From the NCBI RefSeq assembly GCF_016801985.1, contig NZ_JAEVLS010000002.1, positions 372,001-436,000 on the forward strand: a stretch of 64,000 bases of DNA. The letters run 5' to 3'. Position 1 is the stretch's first letter. The number at the start of each line of letters is the position of its first letter. This DNA comes from Steroidobacter gossypii. Lineage in GTDB: Bacteria; Pseudomonadota; Gammaproteobacteria; Steroidobacterales; Steroidobacteraceae. The position numbers were made by a program, and so were the translations under genes. Shown here one piece after another: positions 51,177 to 58,964 of the stretch. Under the pieces are notes generated by a model. The model was not told the DNA's origin, searched no databases, and worked only from the letters and a program-made list of their open reading frames with translations.

Positions 51177-53267
51177 GTGGCTTATATCGGCACCGACATC
51201 GGTGGGACGTTCACCGATCTTGTCTTGCTCACCGACGACGGTGACGTGCGCATCTTCAAGGCGCTGACGACGCCGGAGGATCGCACCCGCGGCGTGCTGG
51301 ATGCGATGGAATTGGCCGCACGCGCGCTTGGCCTGTCCTCCGGCGAGCTGGTCGGAAAGCTGCAATACTTTTCGCACGGTACCACGGCGGCGACCAACGC
51401 CTTCATCGAACGCAAGGGCGCTCGCACGGGGTTGCTGGCCACGCGAGGCTTCGAGGATACGTTGCGCATTCAACGCGCGATGGGTGGCTGGATCGGTATG
51501 CCGACCCACGAAATCTCGCACTTCTCCAAGCGCCGCGTGCCGGTGCCCATCGTTCCTCAGCATCTGGTCAGGGGCATCGTCGAGCGCGTCGACTACAAGG
51601 GAGAGGTGATCGCGCCGCTGGATGAGGCGCAGGCTCGCGAGGCCATTCGCGAACTGCTGGCTGAAGGGGTCGAGTCGATCGCGATCTGCCTGCTCTGGTC
51701 GTTCCGCAATCCCGCTCACGAGCGACGCCTGGCGCAAATCGTCGAAGCAGAGGCGCCTGGCATGTTCGTTACGATGAGCTCGTTACTGGTGCCGGTCATC
51801 GGCGAATACGAGCGGACTTCGACGACGTCCATCAACGCCTATCTCGGGCCGGTCATTCATCGCTACATCAACGGCCTTGAGCGTGCCGTACGGGATTATG
51901 GCTTCAAGGGACCGATCTCCATCATGGAGTCCGGCGGCGGCGTGCTGCCAGCGTCGGAGGCGGCGTTTCAAGCAGCCAACCTGTTGACCTCCGGTCCGGC
52001 CGGCGGCGTGCTCGCGTCACAGAAGCTCGGTGAGTTGCTTGGCTACAAGAACATTCTCACCGCCGACATGGGCGGCACCAGCTTCGATGTCGGATTGATC
52101 GTCAACGGTCAGCCGCTGCTCGAGACCGTTCGTGAAGAAGGCCGCTTTCACGTGGCGTTGCCTTCCATCAAGGTGACCGCCATCGGCGCGGGTGGCGGCT
52201 CGATCGCTCGCGTGCAAGACGGCCACCTGACCGTCGGCCCGGAGAGCGCCGGTTCGACACCGGGTCCGGCCTGCTATGGGCGCGGCGGCGTCGAGCCGAC
52301 GATCACCGACGCAGATGTGGTCTTGGGCATCATCGATCCGAAGTACTTCCTCGGCGGCAACATGCGTCTCGATGTCGAGGCCGCGCACGAGGCTGTCCGA
52401 AAGTATGTCGCTGAGCCGTTGGGAATGGACGTGGCGCAAGCGGCAGCGGGCATTCGTGAAGTCGCAAACAATCAGATGGCTGATCTGTTGCGACGAGTGA
52501 CGCTGCGCGCCGGCTTCGATCCTCGCGATTTCGTACTGATGGCGTACGGTGGAGCGGGCGCCACGCATGCTCATCAATACGCGGAAGTTGCCGGCATCGC
52601 CACTGTCGTGGTGCCGAACACCGGACCTGCGCACTCCGCATACGGCACTGTCACGAGCGATCGGCATCGGTCGTTCTCCATCGCTTTCGGTCAGCACGCA
52701 CCGGCGCGATTTCGGAAAGCCTCCGATCACATCGACCTTGCAGCCTTCAACGCCGGATTCGAGGGACTCGAGGCTCGAGCGCGCGAGGCATTGGGCGAAG
52801 GCGTCACGATTCAACGCTTCGTCGGCATGCGCTTCCGTCAGCAGGTGCATGAGATCAGTGTGCCCGTGCCCGAGGGGCGCATCGATGGCCGCCAGGTGGA
52901 CTCGCTGGTCGACGCCTTCGAGGTGGAGTACGAGCGCATCTACGGCAAGAACACGGCGCTACGCATCTCGGGCGTCGAGTTCACCGTGTTGCGTGTCGAA
53001 GGCACCTCGCCGGTGATCAAGCCGAGCGCACGCAAGGTGCGGAGCACCGGGCACTCCAATCAACCCTCGGATCGACGGCAGGTTTATTTCTTCGGTCGAG
53101 GCTTCTTGCCGACGCAGGTCTACCGCAGCGAATCGGTCGGGCCGGGCGCACGGCTCGTCGGGCCCTGCATCATCGAGCGCCCGGATACGACCATCGTGGT
53201 CGGGCCGGGGCAGAGCGCCGAGATGGAGCCCTACGGAAACATCATTTTGACGATTGGTGCGCCATGA
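51177..53267 (+). CDS. Hydantoinase A / acetone-carboxylase beta-like subunit
   Basis: 696 residues starting with GTG behind AAGGGGGG. GTDIGGTFTDLVLL is the ATP-binding phosphate-1 motif of the hydantoinase/oxoprolinase ATPase family; SHGTTAATNAFIERKG, LTADMGGTSFDVGLI, and TAIGAGGGSIARV follow at the expected places. These subunits phosphorylate a carbonyl oxygen with ATP for hydrolysis of cyclic amides or for carboxylation of ketones. The partner HyuB gene overlaps by four bases and carries a gamma-subunit-like zinc domain, which favours the carboxylase branch (acetone/acetophenone carboxylase type). First gene of the long catabolic operon. Confidence 0.92.
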   Translation: MAYIGTDIGGTFTDLVLLTDDGDVRIFKALTTPEDRTRGVLDAMELAARALGLSSGELVGKLQYFSHGTTAATNAFIERKGARTGLLATRGFEDTLRIQRAMGGWIGMPTHEISHFSKRRVPVPIVPQHLVRGIVERVDYKGEVIAPLDEAQAREAIRELLAEGVESIAICLLWSFRNPAHERRLAQIVEAEAPGMFVTMSSLLVPVIGEYERTSTTSINAYLGPVIHRYINGLERAVRDYGFKGPISIMESGGGVLPASEAAFQAANLLTSGPAGGVLASQKLGELLGYKNILTADMGGTSFDVGLIVNGQPLLETVREEGRFHVALPSIKVTAIGAGGGSIARVQDGHLTVGPESAGSTPGPACYGRGGVEPTITDADVVLGIIDPKYFLGGNMRLDVEAAHEAVRKYVAEPLGMDVAQAAAGIREVANNQMADLLRRVTLRAGFDPRDFVLMAYGGAGATHAHQYAEVAGIATVVVPNTGPAHSAYGTVTSDRHRSFSIAFGQHAPARFRKASDHIDLAAFNAGFEGLEARAREALGEGVTIQRFVGMRFRQQVHEISVPVPEGRIDGRQVDSLVDAFEVEYERIYGKNTALRISGVEFTVLRVEGTSPVIKPSARKVRSTGHSNQPSDRRQVYFFGRGFLPTQVYRSESVGPGARLVGPCIIERPDTTIVVGPGQSAEMEPYGNIILTIGAP

Positions 53268-55477
53268 ATGCACAGCGCCTGGATATTGAACGATCTTCTG
53301 TTTACGAGTACTCACGCAAGGAAGTCGACCCAATCACCTTCGAAGTGATCCGCCATCGACTGTTGTCGATCACCGATGAGCAGGCAGTGACGCTCGCCTC
53401 GGTGTCGGGCTCCTCGCTGGTGAACGAGGCAACCGACTTCAACACCGGCTTGTACCGCTCGTTCGGCGAAGTGGTCACGATGGGCAAGACGGTGACCTTC
53501 CATGCGGCATCGCTGTCGCTGATGGTGAAACACGTCATCGAGGATTGCGAGCAGAGCCCGGGCATCCATCCCGGCGACATGTTCATCGTCAATCATCCGC
53601 ACAAGGGCGCGTTGCACTGTCCGGACGTGGGCGTGCTCGCACCGATCTTCCACGAGGGCAAGAGAATCGGCTGGACGGGCGGCTGCGCGCACCAGCTCGA
53701 CGTGGGCGGCATGGTGGCCGGCTCATTCGCGTCGATGGCGAAAGACATCCGCCAGGAAGGCATGCTGATCCCGCCTGTGAAACTCGTCGATCGCGGCGAG
53801 CTGCGCACCGACGTGCTCAACTTCATTACCGGCATGTCGCGCCTGCCCACCAACATCAGCCTGGACTTGAAGGGCTTGATGGCGGCCAACAACGTCGGGG
53901 TCAAAGGCTTGCACGACACGATCGCGAAGTACGGCATCGACACCGTGCTGACCGTGATGGACGGCATGATGGAGCTGTCCGAGGCCAAGATGCGCAAGCG
54001 CCTGCAGGAGCTGCCCGACGGCGTGTTTCGCGCCCAAGCATTTCTCGATCACGACGGCTTCCAGAACAAGCTCTACAAAGTGCACGTCGAGCTGCGCAAA
54101 CAGGGCGATTCCATCGTGTTCGATTACACCGGCTCGGACGATCAGGCGCCGGGTTTCATCAACGCGACTCGCACTGGTTTGTTGGCGGGCATCTACGCCG
54201 GCATTCTGCCCATCATCGCATATGACTTGCCGTGGAACGACGGCCTGCTGCGACCCATCGAGGTGAAGTCGCGCGAAGGATCGGTTGTTTCCTGCAAGTT
54301 CCCCGCGCCGTGCAGTCAAGGGCCGCTCGGTGCGATGTGGCTGGTGGAGGTGACGACGACGGAAGTGATGTCGAAGCTCATGGCAACGCATCCGAAGTAT
54401 GTCGCCGAGGCGCAGGCGGCGCCGGCGAGCGGCCCGGACTTGTTTCATATTCATGGCAAGAATCAGTACGGCGAACCGGCGACCGCGCCGGTCCTGGAAG
54501 TGATGCTGTCGGGCGGCGGGGCCTATCAGCATCGCGATGGCATCACTGTTTCAGGTCAGCGCAATATCACTGCGGGTCGCGCGCCCAATGTGGAAGCGAC
54601 CGAGCTCAAGCTGCCGGTGCTTTATCTGTATCGTCGCATCATCACCGATTCGAGCGGCGCAGGCCGCAACGTCGGCGGGCAGGCCGCGGGCGCGGCGTTC
54701 ATCCTCCACGGAGTCGATGAAGTCGAGTCGCTGGTGGCGTGTCATGGCTATGAATCGCCCACCTCTCGCGGCCTGTTCGGTGGCTATCCGAGCGGCTGCA
54801 ATCATCGCCGCTTCCTGCGGCACACGAACATTCGCGAGTTGCTCGCGAAAGGCGAGCTGCCCGACAGTCTCGCGTCGCTACAAGGCGAGGACACCGTCTT
54901 CACCGCCAAGCCGCCGGAGTTTGAATTCCATCGCGACGATGTCTACGAGTGCAATCCGACAGCCGGTGGCGGTTGGGGCGATCCGCTGGAGCGTTCGCCC
55001 GAGGACGTTGCCGCCGACGTGAAGGGCGGCGTGTTCTCGGCGGCCGTTGCCGAGACCATCTTCGGCGTCATCACACGAGACGACGAACTCGACATCATCG
55101 CGACACAGGCGCGTCGTCGCCGCTTACGCGCACAGCGCCTCGAATGGCCTGCAGCCAAAACTCTCGAGCGCGCGCCCCTCATCGGCCCCGAGGCGGTTGT
55201 GAAAGCCATCGTCGGAGACGTGGCGAAGTTCATTCAAGCGGGTGGCTCCACTTACTTCGTTTGCAATTGCGGCGTGCCGTTGGCGCCGGCCAACGAGAAT
55301 TGGAAGGACTACGCGCGGCAGTCGGTCGCGAGCGCGAGTGACTTGGGACCGCGAGTACGCTTGCACGCGGATCTGGAAGTCGTGCGGCATGCTTGTCCTT
55401 CCTGCGCGAAGCTGCTCGACGTTGAAGTCAGGCGCAAGGGCGAGCCTTCGCTGCTCGATATCGAGGTCGCGTCATGA
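53264..55477 (+). CDS. Hydantoinase B / acetone-carboxylase alpha-like subunit with fused gamma-like zinc domain
   Basis: 737 residues. The first ~610 residues are HyuB-like: DPITFEVIRHRLLSITDEQ, PGDMFIVNHPHKGALHCPDV (metal-site His/Asp), RVPTN-like RLPTNISLDLKGL and GGGWGDPLERSPE. The last ~110 residues differ from ordinary HyuB: CNCGVPLAPANENWK and HACPSCAKLLDVEVRRKGE form two Cys pairs, as in the zinc-binding gamma subunit of acetone carboxylase. So alpha and gamma functions appear joined. It should bind and convert the phosphorylated substrate made by the HyuA partner. Family members range from 5-oxoprolinase to N-methylhydantoinase and ketone carboxylases; the fused domain supports the last. 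Confidence 0.9.
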   Translation: MNAQRLDIERSSVYEYSRKEVDPITFEVIRHRLLSITDEQAVTLASVSGSSLVNEATDFNTGLYRSFGEVVTMGKTVTFHAASLSLMVKHVIEDCEQSPGIHPGDMFIVNHPHKGALHCPDVGVLAPIFHEGKRIGWTGGCAHQLDVGGMVAGSFASMAKDIRQEGMLIPPVKLVDRGELRTDVLNFITGMSRLPTNISLDLKGLMAANNVGVKGLHDTIAKYGIDTVLTVMDGMMELSEAKMRKRLQELPDGVFRAQAFLDHDGFQNKLYKVHVELRKQGDSIVFDYTGSDDQAPGFINATRTGLLAGIYAGILPIIAYDLPWNDGLLRPIEVKSREGSVVSCKFPAPCSQGPLGAMWLVEVTTTEVMSKLMATHPKYVAEAQAAPASGPDLFHIHGKNQYGEPATAPVLEVMLSGGGAYQHRDGITVSGQRNITAGRAPNVEATELKLPVLYLYRRIITDSSGAGRNVGGQAAGAAFILHGVDEVESLVACHGYESPTSRGLFGGYPSGCNHRRFLRHTNIRELLAKGELPDSLASLQGEDTVFTAKPPEFEFHRDDVYECNPTAGGGWGDPLERSPEDVAADVKGGVFSAAVAETIFGVITRDDELDIIATQARRRRLRAQRLEWPAAKTLERAPLIGPEAVVKAIVGDVAKFIQAGGSTYFVCNCGVPLAPANENWKDYARQSVASASDLGPRVRLHADLEVVRHACPSCAKLLDVEVRRKGEPSLLDIEVAS

Positions 55478-56256
55478 ACGACGCAAGCGCCAGGTGGGTG
55501 ACCTTTCAGAGTGGCGGCGACCTGGTTCGGGGTTATCTTGCGGAGCCTGCTGGAAACCGGGTGGTCGGCGCCATTGTGACGGCCCCTGAAAATCTGGGCG
55601 TCACCGAGCATCGCCAGGCGGAAACGCGCCGGCTCGCAGGCGAAGGATTTGTCGTGTTGAGCGTCGACATGTACAGCCGCATCGGCGGCCGGCCTCCGCA
55701 GGATTATTCGACGCCGGAGGAAAGGCGTAGCAAGGCGTTCCTGGCCGCCAAGGATGAAACCGCGGTACCCGATTTGCAGGCAGGGCTCGAGTATCTGAAA
55801 TCCCTGCCGCGCGTGGATCGAACGCGAATCGGTGCAATCGGTTACTGCCTCGGCGGCGGCACCGCGCTCGCTTGGGCCGCGCGCTCGAAGGATTTGGCGT
55901 GCGCGGTGATTCTGTACGCCATTCCCGTCTTGCCGCCGGCGTATTCACCCGATGGCAAGGAGCGCTCTCGGCTCGTGTTGGCGAAACAGATCGGCTGCCC
56001 ATTGCAGCTGCACTTCGGCGACAACGACGAGGCCATCCCGCTCGAGCAGACGCTCGCGCTGAAAGCAGCGCTGGAGCGCGATTGTCCGCATCCCGTGGAT
56101 TTCCACATTCACGCCGGCGCGCGACACGCCTACATGGATAGCACCATCGAGCGCTACCACCCAGCGGCGGCGCGCGCCACCTACGACAGCTTTGTCTCCT
56201 TCTTTCATCAACATTTGGATCCGGGCGCGACGCGTGCGGATCGGAGCGCACGATGA
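55474..56256 (+). CDS. Dienelactone-hydrolase family protein
   Basis: 260 residues, overlapping HyuB by four bases. APENLGVTEHRQAETRRLA is the family start with Glu39; GYCLGGG carries the Cys nucleophile (Cys125), typical of dienelactone hydrolases instead of Ser; HFGDNDEAIPLEQ and HAGARHAYMD provide the acid and His of the triad. It hydrolyses a lactone, ester or activated C-C bond of a pathway intermediate. In this operon it could open a lactone or act on the product of the HyuAB enzyme. Confidence 0.9.
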   Translation: MNDASARWVTFQSGGDLVRGYLAEPAGNRVVGAIVTAPENLGVTEHRQAETRRLAGEGFVVLSVDMYSRIGGRPPQDYSTPEERRSKAFLAAKDETAVPDLQAGLEYLKSLPRVDRTRIGAIGYCLGGGTALAWAARSKDLACAVILYAIPVLPPAYSPDGKERSRLVLAKQIGCPLQLHFGDNDEAIPLEQTLALKAALERDCPHPVDFHIHAGARHAYMDSTIERYHPAAARATYDSFVSFFHQHLDPGATRADRSAR

Positions 56257-57122
56257 CTCTCTGGACCGATGCCTTGGGCTGCGAGATCAAGTACTACGAC
56301 GCCGGTGGCTGGCGCACGCGTGTGATCGAATCGGGCACGGGCGTGCCGGTGGTCATGATGCACGGCTTGAGCGGTCACGCCGAAGGTTTCATTCGCAACG
56401 TGAGGCCGGTAGCGGCGGCGGGCTTCCGAGCGATTTCCATGGATGCGATCGGGCACGGCTTCTCGGCCAAGCCTACCGATGTCACTTACCACTCTCCGCT
56501 ATTCGTGGAACACCTGAAGCGCTTGCTCGATACGATCGGGGCGCAGAAGGTTCATCTCGTCGGGCAGTCGCTCGGTGGCTGGACGGCGCTCAACTTTGCG
56601 CAGCTTTACCCGTCGCGAGTCGCATCGCTCGTCTCCATCACCGGCGCCGGTTTCCTGCTCGACGATGAAGCCAGCCGCAAGGAAAGCGAGGAGATCCACG
56701 CGCGAGTGCAGGCCGTCACCAAGAAGGCCAGCGAAGAGCCGACCCGAGAGAAGGTACGCGAGCGGCTCGAGTGGCTGATGCTGGACAAGTCGATTGTCAC
56801 TGACGAGCTGGTCGAGACGCGCTACACGGCGTTCATGCTGCCGGATAGCCGAGCCGCGATGGCCAAGCTGGTGGCCGAGCAAGCCGGGCCGGACAACAGA
56901 CGGAATCTGTTGACCGAGGAACAACTCGCCAGGATTCAGATCCCGACCAAGATCATCTGGAGCGATCGCAACCCCACGACCCCGTGGAGCGTGGCCAAGC
57001 GCGTCGCGGAGATCATGCCGAACGCGTCGTTCGAACTGGTGGAAGGCGCGGGCCACTGGCCGCAGTACGAGCAGGCCGCGGCAGTGAATCGCATCCTGAT
57101 CGACTTTTTGCAGCGGAACTGA
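56253..57122 (+). CDS. Alpha/beta hydrolase, meta-cleavage-product hydrolase type
   Basis: 289 residues. MMHGLSGHAEGFIRNV (oxyanion hole region), the nucleophile VGQSLGGW (Ser106), WSDRNPTTP (acid) and EGAGHWPQYEQ (His) form a complete triad. The pattern resembles MhpC/XylF/BphD enzymes that cut the C-C bond of ring-fission products, giving 2-hydroxypenta-2,4-dienoate and an acid. The dioxygenase gene follows after 6 bases and the hydratase/aldolase genes further down, which fits that role. An ester hydrolase is the alternative. Confidence 0.9.
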   Translation: MTLWTDALGCEIKYYDAGGWRTRVIESGTGVPVVMMHGLSGHAEGFIRNVRPVAAAGFRAISMDAIGHGFSAKPTDVTYHSPLFVEHLKRLLDTIGAQKVHLVGQSLGGWTALNFAQLYPSRVASLVSITGAGFLLDDEASRKESEEIHARVQAVTKKASEEPTREKVRERLEWLMLDKSIVTDELVETRYTAFMLPDSRAAMAKLVAEQAGPDNRRNLLTEEQLARIQIPTKIIWSDRNPTTPWSVAKRVAEIMPNASFELVEGAGHWPQYEQAAAVNRILIDFLQRN

Positions 57123-57128
57123 ATCGTC

Positions 57129-57953
57129 ATGGGCAAGCTGGTTTGGGCGGCGGCGACGGCTCACACGGGTGCGATGATGCGCGCGCCCGCGGGCGACAAC
57201 GACGATCTCGAAAGAGCACAGCGCGTCTTCGCGGGATTTCGTACGCTCGGCGAATCGTTGAAGGCGGCCCGGCCAGATGTCTTGATCGTGATCGCGACGG
57301 ACCATTTCCTGAGCTTCGACTACACCGTGCTGCCGATATTCGCGCTCGGCGCGGGCGAGCGTTTCGATGGCTGGGGCGAGTTCGGCGTTCCCAAGCGCGA
57401 CTATCGCGGGCATGCCGGCTTTGGCGCGGCCGTGCACGGCGGCATGGTCGATGCGGGATTCGATCTGGTGAGCGCACGCGATATGAAGCTCGACCATAGC
57501 TTCTCGTGTCCGCTGCAGCTGCTGCTGGACGGCTGGGATCTTCCCATCCTGCCGCTGTACGTGAACTGCACCATCGCGCCACTGCCGTCGTTGCGACGAT
57601 GTCTCGATTTCGGCGCGGCGCTGGGCGACGTGCTGCGTCGTCAGCAAGCGATCGAGCGAGTCGCCATCGTCGGCACAGGCGGCCTCAGCCACTGGGTGGG
57701 AATGCCGCAGACGGGCACCATCAATCGCGACTTCGACCAAAGGTTTCTCGACCTGTTTACCGCCGGCCGTTGCGAACAGATTGCGAGTTGGAACTCTGAT
57801 GAAGTGATCGACTCGGCCGGTAATGGCGCCGCCGAAATTCGCAACTGGATCATGGCCGCAGCCGCGGCTCGATCGAAGGGAGCGAAGGTGCTGGCGTACG
57901 AGCCGGTCGCCGCTTGGAACACCGGCATCGGCGTCACGGAGCTGCTGCTATGA
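57129..57953 (+). CDS. Class III extradiol dioxygenase, LigB-type catalytic subunit
   Basis: 274 residues. Iron ligands expected for LigB are in place: His12 (AATAHTG), His59 (IATDHF) and Glu236 (GNGAAEIRNWI); His123 (LDHSFSC) and His188 (GLSHWVGMP) are the active-site His residues. The enzyme opens a catechol-type ring beside the two hydroxyl groups using O2 and Fe(II). The small LigA-type subunit gene overlaps by four bases, so the active form is probably an alpha2beta2-like complex. The aromatic substrate is unknown; protocatechuate, gallate or a substituted catechol would be the first to consider. Confidence 0.92.
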   Translation: MGKLVWAAATAHTGAMMRAPAGDNDDLERAQRVFAGFRTLGESLKAARPDVLIVIATDHFLSFDYTVLPIFALGAGERFDGWGEFGVPKRDYRGHAGFGAAVHGGMVDAGFDLVSARDMKLDHSFSCPLQLLLDGWDLPILPLYVNCTIAPLPSLRRCLDFGAALGDVLRRQQAIERVAIVGTGGLSHWVGMPQTGTINRDFDQRFLDLFTAGRCEQIASWNSDEVIDSAGNGAAEIRNWIMAAAAARSKGAKVLAYEPVAAWNTGIGVTELLL

Positions 57954-58201
57954 GCCGCTCCGGTCTGGAAGGCTTCTTGTTTCGGTTTGACAAGGAGCCC
58001 GCGCGTCAAGAGGCGTTCAAGGCGAACGACGCTTCGTGCTTCGATGGATTCGACTTGGACCAGCGCGAGCGCGATGTGCTGATCGCGCGCGATGTCGCGA
58101 CATTGTACGAGTGGGGGCTTCATCCACTGCTGATTCGTAACTTTGCCGGCACGCTGGGCGTGAAGTACGTCCTCGAATATCGCAAGCGAGGGCTGCAATA
58201 G
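57950..58201 (+). CDS. LigA-type small subunit of extradiol dioxygenase
   Basis: 83 residues from ATG 57950 (overlap ATGA with the LigB gene). FLFRFDKEPARQEAFKAN, the aromatic/acidic middle and LIARDVATLYEWGLHPLLIRNFAGTLG (two runs) match the helical aromatic-ring-opening LigA domain. It is shorter than protocatechuate 4,5-dioxygenase alpha (about 139 residues) and closer to the small subunits found beside other LigB enzymes. It helps close the active site of the catalytic subunit. Its stop codon shares a base with the next start codon. Confidence 0.9.
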   Translation: MSRSGLEGFLFRFDKEPARQEAFKANDASCFDGFDLDQRERDVLIARDVATLYEWGLHPLLIRNFAGTLGVKYVLEYRKRGLQ

Positions 58202-58911
58202 TGGGCGCGCTAGCCGACATGCGGGCGGCGCTCGCGACCGCGAATCACATCCTCGCTCACGAGGGAGTGGTGGACGCCTTCGGGCATATCAGCGCGCGCC
58301 ACCCGGAGCGTCCGGATCGATTCCTGCTGTCGTGCTCGCGCAGCCCGGCGCTGGTCAGCGCCGAAGACATCATGGAGTTCGATCTGTCGAGCAATGTCAT
58401 CGGTTCGGACGCCCGTTCGCCCTACCTCGAGCGGTTTATTCACGGCGCGATTTACCAGACCCGTCCTGATGTGCAGGCTGTGGTTCATTCGCACGCGCAC
58501 GAGCTGATTCCATTCGGCGTCACGGCGACGCCGATCCGCCCCCTGATTCATGTCGCCGGCGCGATCGGCGCCAAGGTGCCGGTCTGGGATATCGCGGAGA
58601 ATTTCGGCGATACATCGCTGCTCGTGACCAACGACGCGATAGGCCGGGATCTCGCGGCGAAGCTCGGCAGCAACACGGTAGCCCTGATGCGCGGGCACGG
58701 TGCTGTCGTGACCGGCAGCTCGGTACGCAATGCAGTGCTCACTTCCATTTATCTAAGTGTCAATGCGAGCCTGGATCTGCAATCGCGGGCACTAGGCGAA
58801 GTGAAGTATCTATCGGCCGGAGAGATCGACAAAACCGTGGCCGCATTGCTGGGCGAGGCGCCAGCAGCGCGTGCGTGGGAATACTTCGAGAAGCGATGCC
58901 GATCTGAATGA
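58201..58911 (+). CDS. Class II aldolase/adducin family protein
   Basis: 236 residues with a GTG start that shares its first base with the preceding stop. ILAHEGVVDAFGHISARHP, the metal-binding HSHAHEL, LMRGHGAVVTG and the third His place it in the zinc-dependent class II aldolase fold. Members are fuculose-phosphate-type aldolases and decarboxylases acting on beta-keto or hydroxy acids. In this operon a C-C lyase or decarboxylase step on a ring-cleavage side product is likely; a sugar aldolase role is not supported by neighbours. Confidence 0.88.
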   Translation: MGALADMRAALATANHILAHEGVVDAFGHISARHPERPDRFLLSCSRSPALVSAEDIMEFDLSSNVIGSDARSPYLERFIHGAIYQTRPDVQAVVHSHAHELIPFGVTATPIRPLIHVAGAIGAKVPVWDIAENFGDTSLLVTNDAIGRDLAAKLGSNTVALMRGHGAVVTGSSVRNAVLTSIYLSVNASLDLQSRALGEVKYLSAGEIDKTVAALLGEAPAARAWEYFEKRCRSE

Positions 58912-58964
58912 CGCGCACGTCGCGGAAATAGAACGAGCACGCGCAAGTTGTTAACGGGGGCGGA

